A stretch of 35,795 nucleotides of DNA, taken from NCBI RefSeq assembly GCF_000717175.1, contig NZ_JNYD01000045.1:1-35795 (forward strand). Direction: 5' to 3'. The notes below the pieces were generated by a model. The model saw only the letters and a program-made list of their open reading frames with translations, did no database searches and had not been told where the DNA came from. The number at the start of each line of letters is the position of its first letter. Positions within the stretch are counted from its first letter, which is position 1. This DNA is from Pseudonocardia autotrophica (GTDB lineage: Bacteria > Actinomycetota > Actinomycetes > Mycobacteriales > Pseudonocardiaceae). Made by a program: the position numbers and the translations under genes. Below, one piece after another: positions 8,538 to 15,395 of the stretch.

Positions 8538-9635
8538 TCAGCCCGCGAGCGGCGCCTCGTAGCGTGCGGCGATCTTGCGCATCTCGGGGATAACCTCGGT
8601 GGCGTAGAGCCGCATGCTCGCCGCCGCCTGGTCGCGAGTCATGCCGCCGTAGAACGCGGGCACACCGAGGTCGACGGGGCCGAGCAGGTTCACCCGCTTC
8701 TCGAACTTCTCCAGGATCTGGTCGGGGGTGCCGACGTTCATCTGGACGTCGATGTACTTGCGGGTCGCCTCGTCCATGCCCTCCTCGCGGATCTCGGCGG
8801 CGCTCGTGGCGTAGTGCTGGTAGCCCTTCGTGCCCGCGAAGTGGGTGCCCGCGAAGTCGTAGTGCCGCACCACCTCCTGGTAGTAGCGGGCCAGCCACAG
8901 CTCGGCGGAGCCGGTCACGTCGGCGGAGGTCGGTCCGCAGTACATGAAGTCGTGCAGCTGTTGCGGGCGGGGGGCCTGCCCCGCCGCCGCCGTGTAGTGC
9001 TGCCGGTAACGCTCCAGCAGCGGCAGCATGCCCTCGTCGCTCTTGGTGGTGAAGCAGATCAGATCCGCCCCCATGTCGCCGGCGGCGACGGAGGAGTCAG
9101 GCGACATCGCCACGCACAGCACCCGGTCCGCCAGCTCCGGCCGCGGCGCGGGGTGCACCTCGGTGCGCGGCTGCGGGTAGAAGCGGCCGGTGCCCTCGAC
9201 GACCCCCGTGCGGATGCCGCGCAGGATCATCTCGGCGGCCTCGTCGAACCGCTCGCGCGACTCGTCCATGGACAGGCCGAATCCCTCGTACTCGATTCGG
9301 GACAGCCCGCGGCCGAAGCCCATGATCAGCCGGTGGTCCGACAGCTCGTCGAGCAGGGCGTACTTCTCGACGACCCGCAGCGGGTCGTTCCACGGCAGGA
9401 TGCAGGCGCCCGTCGCGAGCCTGACCGTCGAGGTCTTGGCGGCGATGTTGGCCAGGGCGACGAAGTTGTCCGGACAGGCCGAGTACTCGGGATCGAAGTG
9501 GTGCTCCACGCAAGACACGACGTCGAAACCGAGGTCCTCGGCGAGCTGGGCGAGGTAGATCTCGTCCTTGACGAAGTCGCTGACCGCGCGTTCCCGGTTC
9601 CAGTTTTGCCACAGCATCGCGTAGACGACATCCAC
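8538..9635 (-). CDS. LLM-class flavin-dependent oxidoreductase
   Basis: 365 aa luciferase-like TIM-barrel protein, more distant from the two LimB-like proteins of this window. Family features: LAEDLGFDVVSCVEHHFDPEYS near 30-50, VRLATGACILPWNDPLRVVEKYALLDELSDHRLIMGFGRG near 72-112 (split motif), MDESRERFDEAAEMILRG, and a C-terminal GTPDQILEKFEKRVNLLGP segment. It probably uses reduced flavin supplied by another protein. It is divergent from the nitroreductase gene at 9855, and both sides have a TetR-type palindrome at the predicted transcription start, so they are likely co-induced. Substrate unknown. Confidence 0.9.
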   Translation of the reverse strand: MDVVYAMLWQNWNRERAVSDFVKDEIYLAQLAEDLGFDVVSCVEHHFDPEYSACPDNFVALANIAAKTSTVRLATGACILPWNDPLRVVEKYALLDELSDHRLIMGFGRGLSRIEYEGFGLSMDESRERFDEAAEMILRGIRTGVVEGTGRFYPQPRTEVHPAPRPELADRVLCVAMSPDSSVAAGDMGADLICFTTKSDEGMLPLLERYRQHYTAAAGQAPRPQQLHDFMYCGPTSADVTGSAELWLARYYQEVVRHYDFAGTHFAGTKGYQHYATSAAEIREEGMDEATRKYIDVQMNVGTPDQILEKFEKRVNLLGPVDLGVPAFYGGMTRDQAAASMRLYATEVIPEMRKIAARYEAPLAG

Positions 9636-9661
9636 GTCGTTCTCTCCTCGGCATCGGGGTT

Positions 9662-9681
9662 CGACCGACCGGTCGGGTGAA
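9662..9681. promoter_or_regulatory. TetR-type operator, site C
   Basis: TCGACCGACCGGTCGGGTGA, one of the best matches of the set. It overlaps the expected start point (about 9678) of the minus-strand promoter at 9685-9714 and lies 27 bp before the monooxygenase ATG. Confidence 0.7.
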
Positions 9682-9684
9682 CAA

Positions 9685-9714
9685 CGCTACAATCGTCCGC
9701 AGAGGGGTGTCAAT
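9685..9714 (-). promoter_or_regulatory. Sigma-70-type promoter for the 9635 monooxygenase
   Basis: On the minus strand TTGACA (9709-9714), an 18-bp spacer, then TAGCGT (9685-9690), a TANNNT -10. Start point expected near 9678, inside operator C. Confidence 0.6.
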
Positions 9715-9775
9715 GATCCGGCCCTCCCTCTGCGAGCCGCGCTGCGGCGAGGCGGTCTCTACGCCTGTCCGCTCG

Positions 9776-9804
9776 TTGACGGGGAGCGGCGGCTGGCCTA
9801 CGGT
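9776..9804 (+). promoter_or_regulatory. Sigma-70-type promoter for the nitroreductase operon
   Basis: TTGACG (9776-9781), a 17-bp spacer and TACGGT (9799-9804). The start point would fall near 9811, at the edge of operator D, which fits repression at the initiation site. Confidence 0.62.
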
Positions 9805-9811
9805 TCATGGA

Positions 9812-9831
9812 TCGACCGACTAGTCGGTTGA
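9812..9831. promoter_or_regulatory. TetR-type operator, site D
   Basis: TCGACCGACTAGTCGGTTGA, with a perfect CCGACTAGTCGG core. Located immediately downstream of the TACGGT -10 and 23 bp before the nitroreductase start. Confidence 0.7.
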
Positions 9832-9854
9832 AGTGATTCTGCGTGGAGGGGCGA

Positions 9855-10568
9855 GTGAATGCAACGGTCGGAGCCGGGACTCTCGGCGCTCTGCTGGCGG
9901 ATCGGCACAGTTGCCGCGCCTTCCGCCCGGACCCCGTGCCCACCGCCGTGCTCGATGACATCGTCGCGCAGGCGACCCGGGCTCCGTCCTGGTGCAACAC
10001 TCAGCCGTGGCAGGTCGCGATCCTCTCCGGCGCGCCGCTGGAGGCCTTCCGCGCGGAACTGCTCGCGGCGGAGCGTAGCCGGCCGGACGAGGCCGAGTTC
10101 GAGGCGGGCCCGCCGCGCTACGTAGGCGCCTCCCTGCAGCGCCGGCGAGAGGCGGGGTGGGCGCTCTACTCCGCGGTGGGGGCGCGGCGGGGCGACCGCG
10201 CCGCGACGTCGACGCAGGCGCTGGAGAACTTCCGGTTCTTCGGGGCACCCCACGTCGCCGTCCTCTCCGCGGACGCGCACCTGGGCGCCTACGGTCTCGT
10301 CGACTGTGGCAGCTTCGTCTCCCTGCTCCTGCTCGCCGCCCAGGCTCGAGGGGTCGCCACCATCGCCCAGGCCGCGATCGTGAGCAGGCCGGACATCGTG
10401 CGCAGGCACGTCCCGCTCGGCTCGGACCGGACGCTGGTCTGCGGGATCTCCCTGGGGTTCGCCGTCCGCGGCCACCCCGCCAACGCGTTCCGCACCGACC
10501 GGGCCCCGCTCGAGGACGTCCGGGTCCACATCGGAGCACCGACACCCACCGTGGAGGACCATCCGTGA
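9855..10568 (+). CDS. Nitroreductase-family FMN oxidoreductase
   Basis: 237 aa NAD(P)H- and FMN-dependent flavoprotein fold. Visible motifs: LLADRHSCRAFRPDPV (FMN-phosphate binding RSxRxF type), ATRAPSWCNTQPWQV, and the C-terminal LLAAQARGVATIAQAAI and RTLVCGISLGFA segments. The GTG at 9855 is chosen because GGAGGGG lies at 9845-9851; the in-frame GTG at 9843 has no site. It could reduce an enone or quinone intermediate, or supply reduced flavin to the divergently transcribed monooxygenase (inference). It overlaps the next gene by GTGA, so it heads a three-gene operon. Confidence 0.9.
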   Translation: MNATVGAGTLGALLADRHSCRAFRPDPVPTAVLDDIVAQATRAPSWCNTQPWQVAILSGAPLEAFRAELLAAERSRPDEAEFEAGPPRYVGASLQRRREAGWALYSAVGARRGDRAATSTQALENFRFFGAPHVAVLSADAHLGAYGLVDCGSFVSLLLLAAQARGVATIAQAAIVSRPDIVRRHVPLGSDRTLVCGISLGFAVRGHPANAFRTDRAPLEDVRVHIGAPTPTVEDHP

Positions 10569-10972
10569 CCGAGACCGCCGGCCGTGCGTGGCCGTACGAC
10601 CCCCGGCAAGGGGAGGTGGAGACGCTCTACGCGCGGTACTCGTTCGGGGTCGACTCCCGAGATCCCGCCGTGCTGGGTGCCTGTTTCGGTGAGGACGTGC
10701 GGTTCGGGACCGCCGCCGACGTCTCGTCCGGACGGGCGGCGACGGTGGACCGCCTCACGGGCCGGTCGGTGCCGGGCACTCTGCATACCGCCGTCAACGT
10801 GCTCGCGACCTGGTCGGACGACGACTCGGCGCACTCGAGAGCGGACTTCACGATGCTGCGGGAGGGGCGCGTCGTCGCGTCCGGGACCTACGTCGACCGG
10901 ATCGCTCGGGTCGACGGCGTCCTGGTCTTCACCGAGCGTGTGATCCACTACGGCTGGCGGGAGGCGAGATGA
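10565..10972 (+). CDS. NTF2-like (SnoaL-type) small protein
   Basis: 135 aa, matching the SnoaL-like / NTF2-like alpha-beta cone family. The N-terminal helix EVETLYARYSFGVDSRDPAVLGACFGEDV is typical. It is followed by strands with HTAVNVLATW, SRADFTMLREGRVVASGTYVDRI and FTERVIHYGW. Members include isomerases, hydratases, epoxide hydrolases and non-catalytic proteins, so no reaction is assigned. The GTG start overlaps the nitroreductase stop and the stop overlaps the thioesterase ATG. A second NTF2-like gene lies at 18486. Confidence 0.85.
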   Translation: MTETAGRAWPYDPRQGEVETLYARYSFGVDSRDPAVLGACFGEDVRFGTAADVSSGRAATVDRLTGRSVPGTLHTAVNVLATWSDDDSAHSRADFTMLREGRVVASGTYVDRIARVDGVLVFTERVIHYGWREAR

Positions 10973-11649
10973 CCGCCGAGGCGGCGCTCCCGCCCTCGCG
11001 TGTTGAGGTCCGCCGAGAGCTCACGGCCCGCGTCGGCGCCGCGATCCGTGATCTCGGGCAGGCATTCGTCGCGTCCGAAGTGAGCGAGGCGGAGCTGGAG
11101 GTCGTGCTGCGCTCGGTGAACGGCGCGGTCGAGGCGCTGCGGCGGCACAGCAGGTCGGTCGGCGAACTGTCCTCGGTCGACGATCCGACCCGGCGGATCC
11201 GCATGTTCAACCCGGTCTCCGGAGTCGCGAGTCCGATCGCGCCGCCGCTGCACGTCGACCCGGCGCGGTCGGACCGCATGCGGTGCACGGCCACGACCCT
11301 GCTCGGCCCGGCGCACGAGGGGCCGTTCAGCTACGCCCACGGCGGAGTGGTGTCCGCCCTGCTCGACGACGTGCTGGGCCGCGTGGGCAGTACGTGCGCC
11401 GCCCCTGTGGTCACGAGCCGGCTGAACGTCCGGTACCGCAAGCCCGTGCCCCTCGAGGTGCCTCTGGTCGTCACGGGAACGGTTGCGGCCATCGACGGGC
11501 GGCGGCTGACCCTGCACGGGGTGGTCGCCACCCAGAACGCTCCGCATGTCGTGCTCGCGGAGGCCGAGGGCTGGTTCGTCACGCTCAGTACCGACCAGGT
11601 CGCCACCATGTACGGCTCCGAGCGGTTCCACGAGCCCCGGGACGGTTGA
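10969..11649 (+). CDS. PaaI-type hotdog thioesterase
   Basis: 226 aa. The C-terminal hotdog domain (about 90-215) contains FSYAHGGVVSALLDDVLGRVG, with the HGG motif of the PaaI/4HBT family. VTSRLNVRYRKPVPLEVPLVVTG and an AEAEGWFVTL end strand follow. The N-terminal 80 residues are helical and charged with no assignable domain. It probably hydrolyses an acyl-CoA to release CoA or a product acid. Last gene of the nitroreductase operon, 45 bp before the AtuA gene. Confidence 0.9.
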   Translation: MTAEAALPPSRVEVRRELTARVGAAIRDLGQAFVASEVSEAELEVVLRSVNGAVEALRRHSRSVGELSSVDDPTRRIRMFNPVSGVASPIAPPLHVDPARSDRMRCTATTLLGPAHEGPFSYAHGGVVSALLDDVLGRVGSTCAAPVVTSRLNVRYRKPVPLEVPLVVTGTVAAIDGRRLTLHGVVATQNAPHVVLAEAEGWFVTLSTDQVATMYGSERFHEPRDG

Positions 11650-11659
11650 CGCGCGAACG

Positions 11660-11688
11660 TTGACGTCCGCACGCGCAGCTGCCACTCT
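11660..11688 (+). promoter_or_regulatory. Promoter for a probably leaderless AtuA transcript
   Basis: TTGACG (11660-11665), a 17-bp spacer and CACTCT (11683-11688). The GTG of the AtuA gene begins 6 bp after the -10, where the transcript itself should begin. No Shine-Dalgarno sequence precedes this GTG. Confidence 0.5.
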
Positions 11689-11694
11689 CCCATT

Positions 11695-13491
11695 GTGGGA
11701 GCCAAGATTGCAGCCAATCAACCGCTGCGGGTCGGCCAGTTCTCCGCCTACCACGGGGACCGGCCGGACGGCATGGTCGAGCTGCTGGACCACGGCGTTG
11801 ACGTGCTCACCGGAGACTATCTCGCCGAGCTGACGATGCTCGTGCTGCGGAAGAACCAGTTCCGGGGTGGACTCGGGTACGCGGCCGCATTCGTGGAGCA
11901 ACTGGAGCCCAACCTGCCGCGGATCGCGGCGGAGGGTGTGAAGGTCGTCACGAATGCCGGTGGGTTGGACCCCCTCGCCTGCGCCGACGCCGTGCGTGGG
12001 GCGTGCGAGCGCGCCGGGGTGCGGCTGCGCGTCGCGGCGATCACGGGCGACGACCTCCGCGCCGGCCTCGGGGCGCTGCTGGGACCTGGGGCCATGCTCG
12101 CGAACGTCGACACCGGGGAGAGCCTCGCGATCGAGGGCGAGGAGGTGCTCACGGCGAACGCCTACCTCGGTGCCTGGCCCGTCGTCGAGGCCCTGGCCGC
12201 GGGGGCCGACATCGTGGTGTGCCCGCGCACCACCGACGCCTCCTTGGTGGTCGGGGCGGCAGCCTGGCATCACGACTGGGGCCACGAGGACTGGGATGCG
12301 CTGGCCGGTGGAGTGGTCGCGGGCCACCTCATCGAGTGCTGTGCGCAGGTCACCGGTGGCAACTTCGCGTTCTTCCACGAGCACGCCGACCTCGGCCTCC
12401 CCGGCATGCCGGTCGCGGAGGTCGCCGCGGACGGCACGTGCGTGGTGACCAAGGCGGCCGGCACCGGTGGTCTGGTCACCGTCGACACCGTGTCCGCTCA
12501 GCTGCTGTACGAGATCGGCGGACCCGAGTACCTGAATCCCGACGTGGTGGTGGACCTGTCCCGGATCGGGCTCGCCGAGGCCGGACCGGACCGTGTCCGG
12601 GTGGAAGGGGCCCGGGGCCGGGCCCCGGACGGTCGCACGAAGCTCTCCCTCACCTACGAGGGCGGCTTTCGCAACTCGCTCACTGTCGGGCTCACCGGGT
12701 TGCACCTCGCCGAGAAGCTGACCTGGCTGCGTCGGGCCGTGGAGCGGGTCGTCGGGGCGCCGGAGACCTTCGAAGACTTCCGCTGGACCGTCGTGGGGCC
12801 CGCCCGGGAGATCGATGGGGACCAGGCGGAGGAGTCGGCGTGGGTCGTGATCAGCGCCCGGGACGGCGACCGCGCGAAGGTCGACCGCGCGCACTTCGCG
12901 GACCGGATCGTGCAGCTCGGCACGTCGAACGTGCCCGGCTTCTACCTCACGACGCCCCCGCAGAAGGAACGGCTGTTCGGTGTGCAATGGCCGTGCCTGA
13001 TCGATAAGAAGCACGTCCAGACCCTGGTGCACCTCGACGACGCCACCTCGTTCGAGGTCGGGTGGGCGCCGTGGACGGAGGACGGTGTCGGTGCCCCCGC
13101 CGCGCCGGTGGACCTGCCTCCCGTCCCCGGGGGGCCGACCGCGCGGGTCCCGCTGGGCTCGCTCGTGGGAACCCGGTCCGGGGACAAGGGTGGCATCGCC
13201 AATCTCGGTGCGTGGGCGCGCTCGGACGAGGCGTACAGCTGGTTGCGTGCCGAACTCACCGTGGACCGGCTGCGTGAGCTGGTGCCGGAGGCCCGCGAGC
13301 TGAAGGTGACGCGCCACGAGCTCCCGTCGGTCCGGGCGCTGAACTTCCTGCTGGTCGGCTACCTCGACCGAGGCGTCTCGTCGTGCCTGCGCATCGACCC
13401 GCAGGCGAAGGGTCTGGGGGAGTACCTCGCGGCCCGCCTGGTCGACGTGCCGCAGGTGCTGCTCCTGTCGCAGCTACCATCGTCGCCATGA
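11695..13491 (+). CDS. atuA: Acyclic terpene utilization AtuA-family protein
   Basis: 598 aa, full length for the AtuA family. The N-terminal part (formerly DUF1446, about 10-450) has LRVGQFSAYHGDRPDG, LTGDYLAELTMLVL, ADIVVCPRTTDASLVVG and GNFAFFHEH. The C-terminal AtuA domain (about 480-590) has VPLGSLVGTRSGDKGGIANLGAW and LNFLLVGYLDRGVSSCLRID. AtuA is required for citronellol/geraniol breakdown in Pseudomonas but its reaction is not settled. The GTG at 11695 is the only start upstream of the conserved LRVGQFS and appears leaderless. Two GntR-type motifs lie inside its first eight codons. The stop overlaps the GntR gene ATG. Symbol by family only. Confidence 0.9.
   Translation: MGAKIAANQPLRVGQFSAYHGDRPDGMVELLDHGVDVLTGDYLAELTMLVLRKNQFRGGLGYAAAFVEQLEPNLPRIAAEGVKVVTNAGGLDPLACADAVRGACERAGVRLRVAAITGDDLRAGLGALLGPGAMLANVDTGESLAIEGEEVLTANAYLGAWPVVEALAAGADIVVCPRTTDASLVVGAAAWHHDWGHEDWDALAGGVVAGHLIECCAQVTGGNFAFFHEHADLGLPGMPVAEVAADGTCVVTKAAGTGGLVTVDTVSAQLLYEIGGPEYLNPDVVVDLSRIGLAEAGPDRVRVEGARGRAPDGRTKLSLTYEGGFRNSLTVGLTGLHLAEKLTWLRRAVERVVGAPETFEDFRWTVVGPAREIDGDQAEESAWVVISARDGDRAKVDRAHFADRIVQLGTSNVPGFYLTTPPQKERLFGVQWPCLIDKKHVQTLVHLDDATSFEVGWAPWTEDGVGAPAAPVDLPPVPGGPTARVPLGSLVGTRSGDKGGIANLGAWARSDEAYSWLRAELTVDRLRELVPEARELKVTRHELPSVRALNFLLVGYLDRGVSSCLRIDPQAKGLGEYLAARLVDVPQVLLLSQLPSSP
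11696..11717. promoter_or_regulatory. Tandem GntR-type operator motifs, sites 1 and 2
   Basis: TGGGAGCCAA at 11696-11705 and TTGCAGCCAA at 11708-11717 are 12 bp apart, about one helical turn. Each differs by one base from TTGGAGCCAA. They lie over the start codon and predicted transcription start of the AtuA-GntR operon, consistent with autorepression. Confidence 0.55.
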
Positions 13492-14147
13492 CGACCACGG
13501 GGGGACGCGCGCGAGTGGAGGAGAGCGCGGGCGCCGTGCAGCGCGCCGCCGCCGCGATCCGCGACCTCGTGATGGCGCGCAGGCTGGTGCCGGGGCAGCA
13601 GGTCCGGCAGGAGGACCTTGCCCAGCAGATCGGGATCAGCCGCGGCCCGATCCGAGAGGCGCTGCAGATCCTGCAGTCGGACGGCGTGGTCGCCTACGAA
13701 CGCAATCGAGGGTACTTCGTCACCCAGTTCCGGGCGGACGAGATGGCGCAGCTCTACCTGGCGCGGGACCTGCTGGAGACGGCCGTGCTCACGCAGCTCG
13801 GGACACCCCCCGCGGGGCGGGTGGACGAGCTCGTGGCGATCAACGAGCGGATCCGCGGCATCGGCCAGGACGTCGACGCGATGATGCGCGAGAACGACGT
13901 CTTCCACAACGCGATCCTCGACCTCTCCACGCAACGCATTCTGGTGGCCGAGATCCAGCGCATCTGGCGCATGTCGGTGGCCTACCGGGCGCTGTCGTTG
14001 AGCGTGCTGAGCGACGCGACGCTGCTCGCCGAGGAGCACGACGCGATGATCCAGGCCCTCCGGGACGGGGACGGGCCCCGGCTCGCCGAGCTCTGGCGCT
14101 CCCACCGCCAGATCTCTCTCACCAGACTGTTGCCGATTCTGCGCTGA
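13488..14147 (+). CDS. GntR-family regulator, FCD subfamily
   Basis: 219 aa. Winged HTH at about 20-78: IRDLVMARRLVPGQQV, then EDLAQQIGISRGPIREALQILQSDG (split signature) and GYFVTQF. The C-terminal FCD ligand domain shows NDVFHNAILDLS, EEHDAMIQALRDGD and WRSHRQISLTRL. Their D and three H residues match the metal-binding set of this subfamily. The ATG overlaps the AtuA stop. FCD regulators usually repress acid- or sugar-acid-type catabolic genes. This is the best candidate to bind the six TTGGAGCCAA-like sites, including those over its own operon start (inference). Confidence 0.94.
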   Translation: MTTTGGRARVEESAGAVQRAAAAIRDLVMARRLVPGQQVRQEDLAQQIGISRGPIREALQILQSDGVVAYERNRGYFVTQFRADEMAQLYLARDLLETAVLTQLGTPPAGRVDELVAINERIRGIGQDVDAMMRENDVFHNAILDLSTQRILVAEIQRIWRMSVAYRALSLSVLSDATLLAEEHDAMIQALRDGDGPRLAELWRSHRQISLTRLLPILR

Positions 14148-14153
14148 GTATGG

Positions 14154-14174
14154 TTGACAATATTGTAGCCAACT
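14154..14174. promoter_or_regulatory. GntR-type operator over a TTGACA promoter, site 3
   Basis: TTGTAGCCAA at 14164-14173 is preceded by the perfect palindrome ACAATATTGT (14158-14167). The block includes TTGACA (14155-14160) as a -35. An 18-bp spacer leads to GAGACT (14179-14184) as a weak -10 for the LimB-like gene at 14241. GTTGACAAT here recurs exactly at 23001. Confidence 0.58.
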
Positions 14175-14240
14175 AGGGAGACTGGTGGCCCCGGGTGTGG
14201 CGACGTCGCCTCCCGGCGCCCCACCCCTGGAGGCAAGGCA

Positions 14241-15395
14241 ATGGCTGCAGGACCCCGTCGCATGCGTTTCGGCGTCTTCCTGGGCCCTTATCATCGGTTC
14301 GGCGTCAATCCGAACCTGGCGATGCACCGCGACCTGCGGCTCGCTGCCCACCTCGATGAGCTCGGCTTCGACGAGATCTGGTTCGGCGAGCACCACTCCG
14401 GAGGAGTGGAGACGATCGCGTCGCCGGAGGTCATGATCGCCGCGGCGGCCCAGCACACCACGAACCTCAAGCTCGGCACCGGGGTGTTGTCGCTGCCGTA
14501 CCACCAACCGTTCGTGCTGGCGGATCGGGTGCTGCAGCTCGACCACCTGACACGCGGCCGGATGATGTTCGGCGCGGGTCCGGGGCAGCTACTCGAGGAC
14601 GCCACCATGATCGGCATCGAGCCCGCCACGCAGCGGGCGCGCATGGAGGAGGCACTGGAGGTGATCCTTCGGCTCTTCGCCGGCGAGACCGTCACCGCCA
14701 AGACCGAGTGGTTCACGTTGCAGGACGCGGTGCTGCAGTTGCCCCGCTACTCGGACTTCGAGGTCGCGGTCACCGGAGCGGTGTCGTCGTCCGGGCCCGC
14801 GCTGGCCGGACGACACGGTGCGGCGCTGCTGTCGCTTGCCGCCACCGACCCCGTCGGCGTGGAGCGGCTCGCCGGGCATTGGGAGACGGTCGAGCACGAG
14901 GCCGCCCGGCGCGGCCACACCCCGGACCGGGCCAGCTGGCGACTGCTGGGCCCGATGTATGTGGCCGAGACCGTCGAGCAGGCCAAGAAGGACGTCGCCT
15001 ACGGGATGCCCTGGCTGCTCGACTACCTCGCGCACATCACGCCGACCGCGCTGGGCAGCTTCGACAGCGTCGACGCGCTGGTGGACGCGGTGAACGAGTC
15101 CGGCCGTGGCGTCGTCGGCACACCGGACATGGCGGTGGAGCAGCTCACCCGGTTGCAGGAGAAGTCCGGGGGGTTCGGCACCTACCTCTTCCAGGGCTCG
15201 GACTACGCGCGCTGGCCCGCCCTGCTGCGCAGCTACGAGCTGTTCGCCGAGGAGGTCATCCCACGGATGAACGGGCAGCTCGAGCCGGTCGGCCGCGCGG
15301 TCGACCGGGTGCTCGACAGCGGCTTCCTCGGAGCCGAGACCACCGCTCGATCCCAAGCCGAGGCGACCGCGCGGTACCGGGCCGGTCGGGCGTGA
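14241..15395 (+). CDS. LimB-like LLM-class flavin-dependent monooxygenase, copy 2
   Basis: 384 aa. It lines up end to end with the protein encoded at 2968-4125. Shared blocks include GEHHSGGVETIASPEVMI, LGTGVLSLPYHQPFVLADR, LDHLTRGRMMFGAGPGQL, WFTLQDAVLQLPRYSDFE and the closing RSQAEATARYRAG. The limonene-monooxygenase-like family assignment follows from the same motifs. Presumed role: oxygenation of a cyclic or terpenoid substrate using externally reduced flavin. It heads an operon whose second gene is the second double CaiB/BaiF protein (GTGA overlap), so the LimB-like/double-CaiB pairing occurs twice in the window. Controlled by the 14154 motif (inference). Confidence 0.9.
   Translation: MAAGPRRMRFGVFLGPYHRFGVNPNLAMHRDLRLAAHLDELGFDEIWFGEHHSGGVETIASPEVMIAAAAQHTTNLKLGTGVLSLPYHQPFVLADRVLQLDHLTRGRMMFGAGPGQLLEDATMIGIEPATQRARMEEALEVILRLFAGETVTAKTEWFTLQDAVLQLPRYSDFEVAVTGAVSSSGPALAGRHGAALLSLAATDPVGVERLAGHWETVEHEAARRGHTPDRASWRLLGPMYVAETVEQAKKDVAYGMPWLLDYLAHITPTALGSFDSVDALVDAVNESGRGVVGTPDMAVEQLTRLQEKSGGFGTYLFQGSDYARWPALLRSYELFAEEVIPRMNGQLEPVGRAVDRVLDSGFLGAETTARSQAEATARYRAGRA

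Noticed and set aside
10948..13317. 789-codon minus-strand open frame opposite the thioesterase and AtuA genes
   Set aside because: Same antisense artefact of high-GC third positions; no recognisable motif and no ribosome site.
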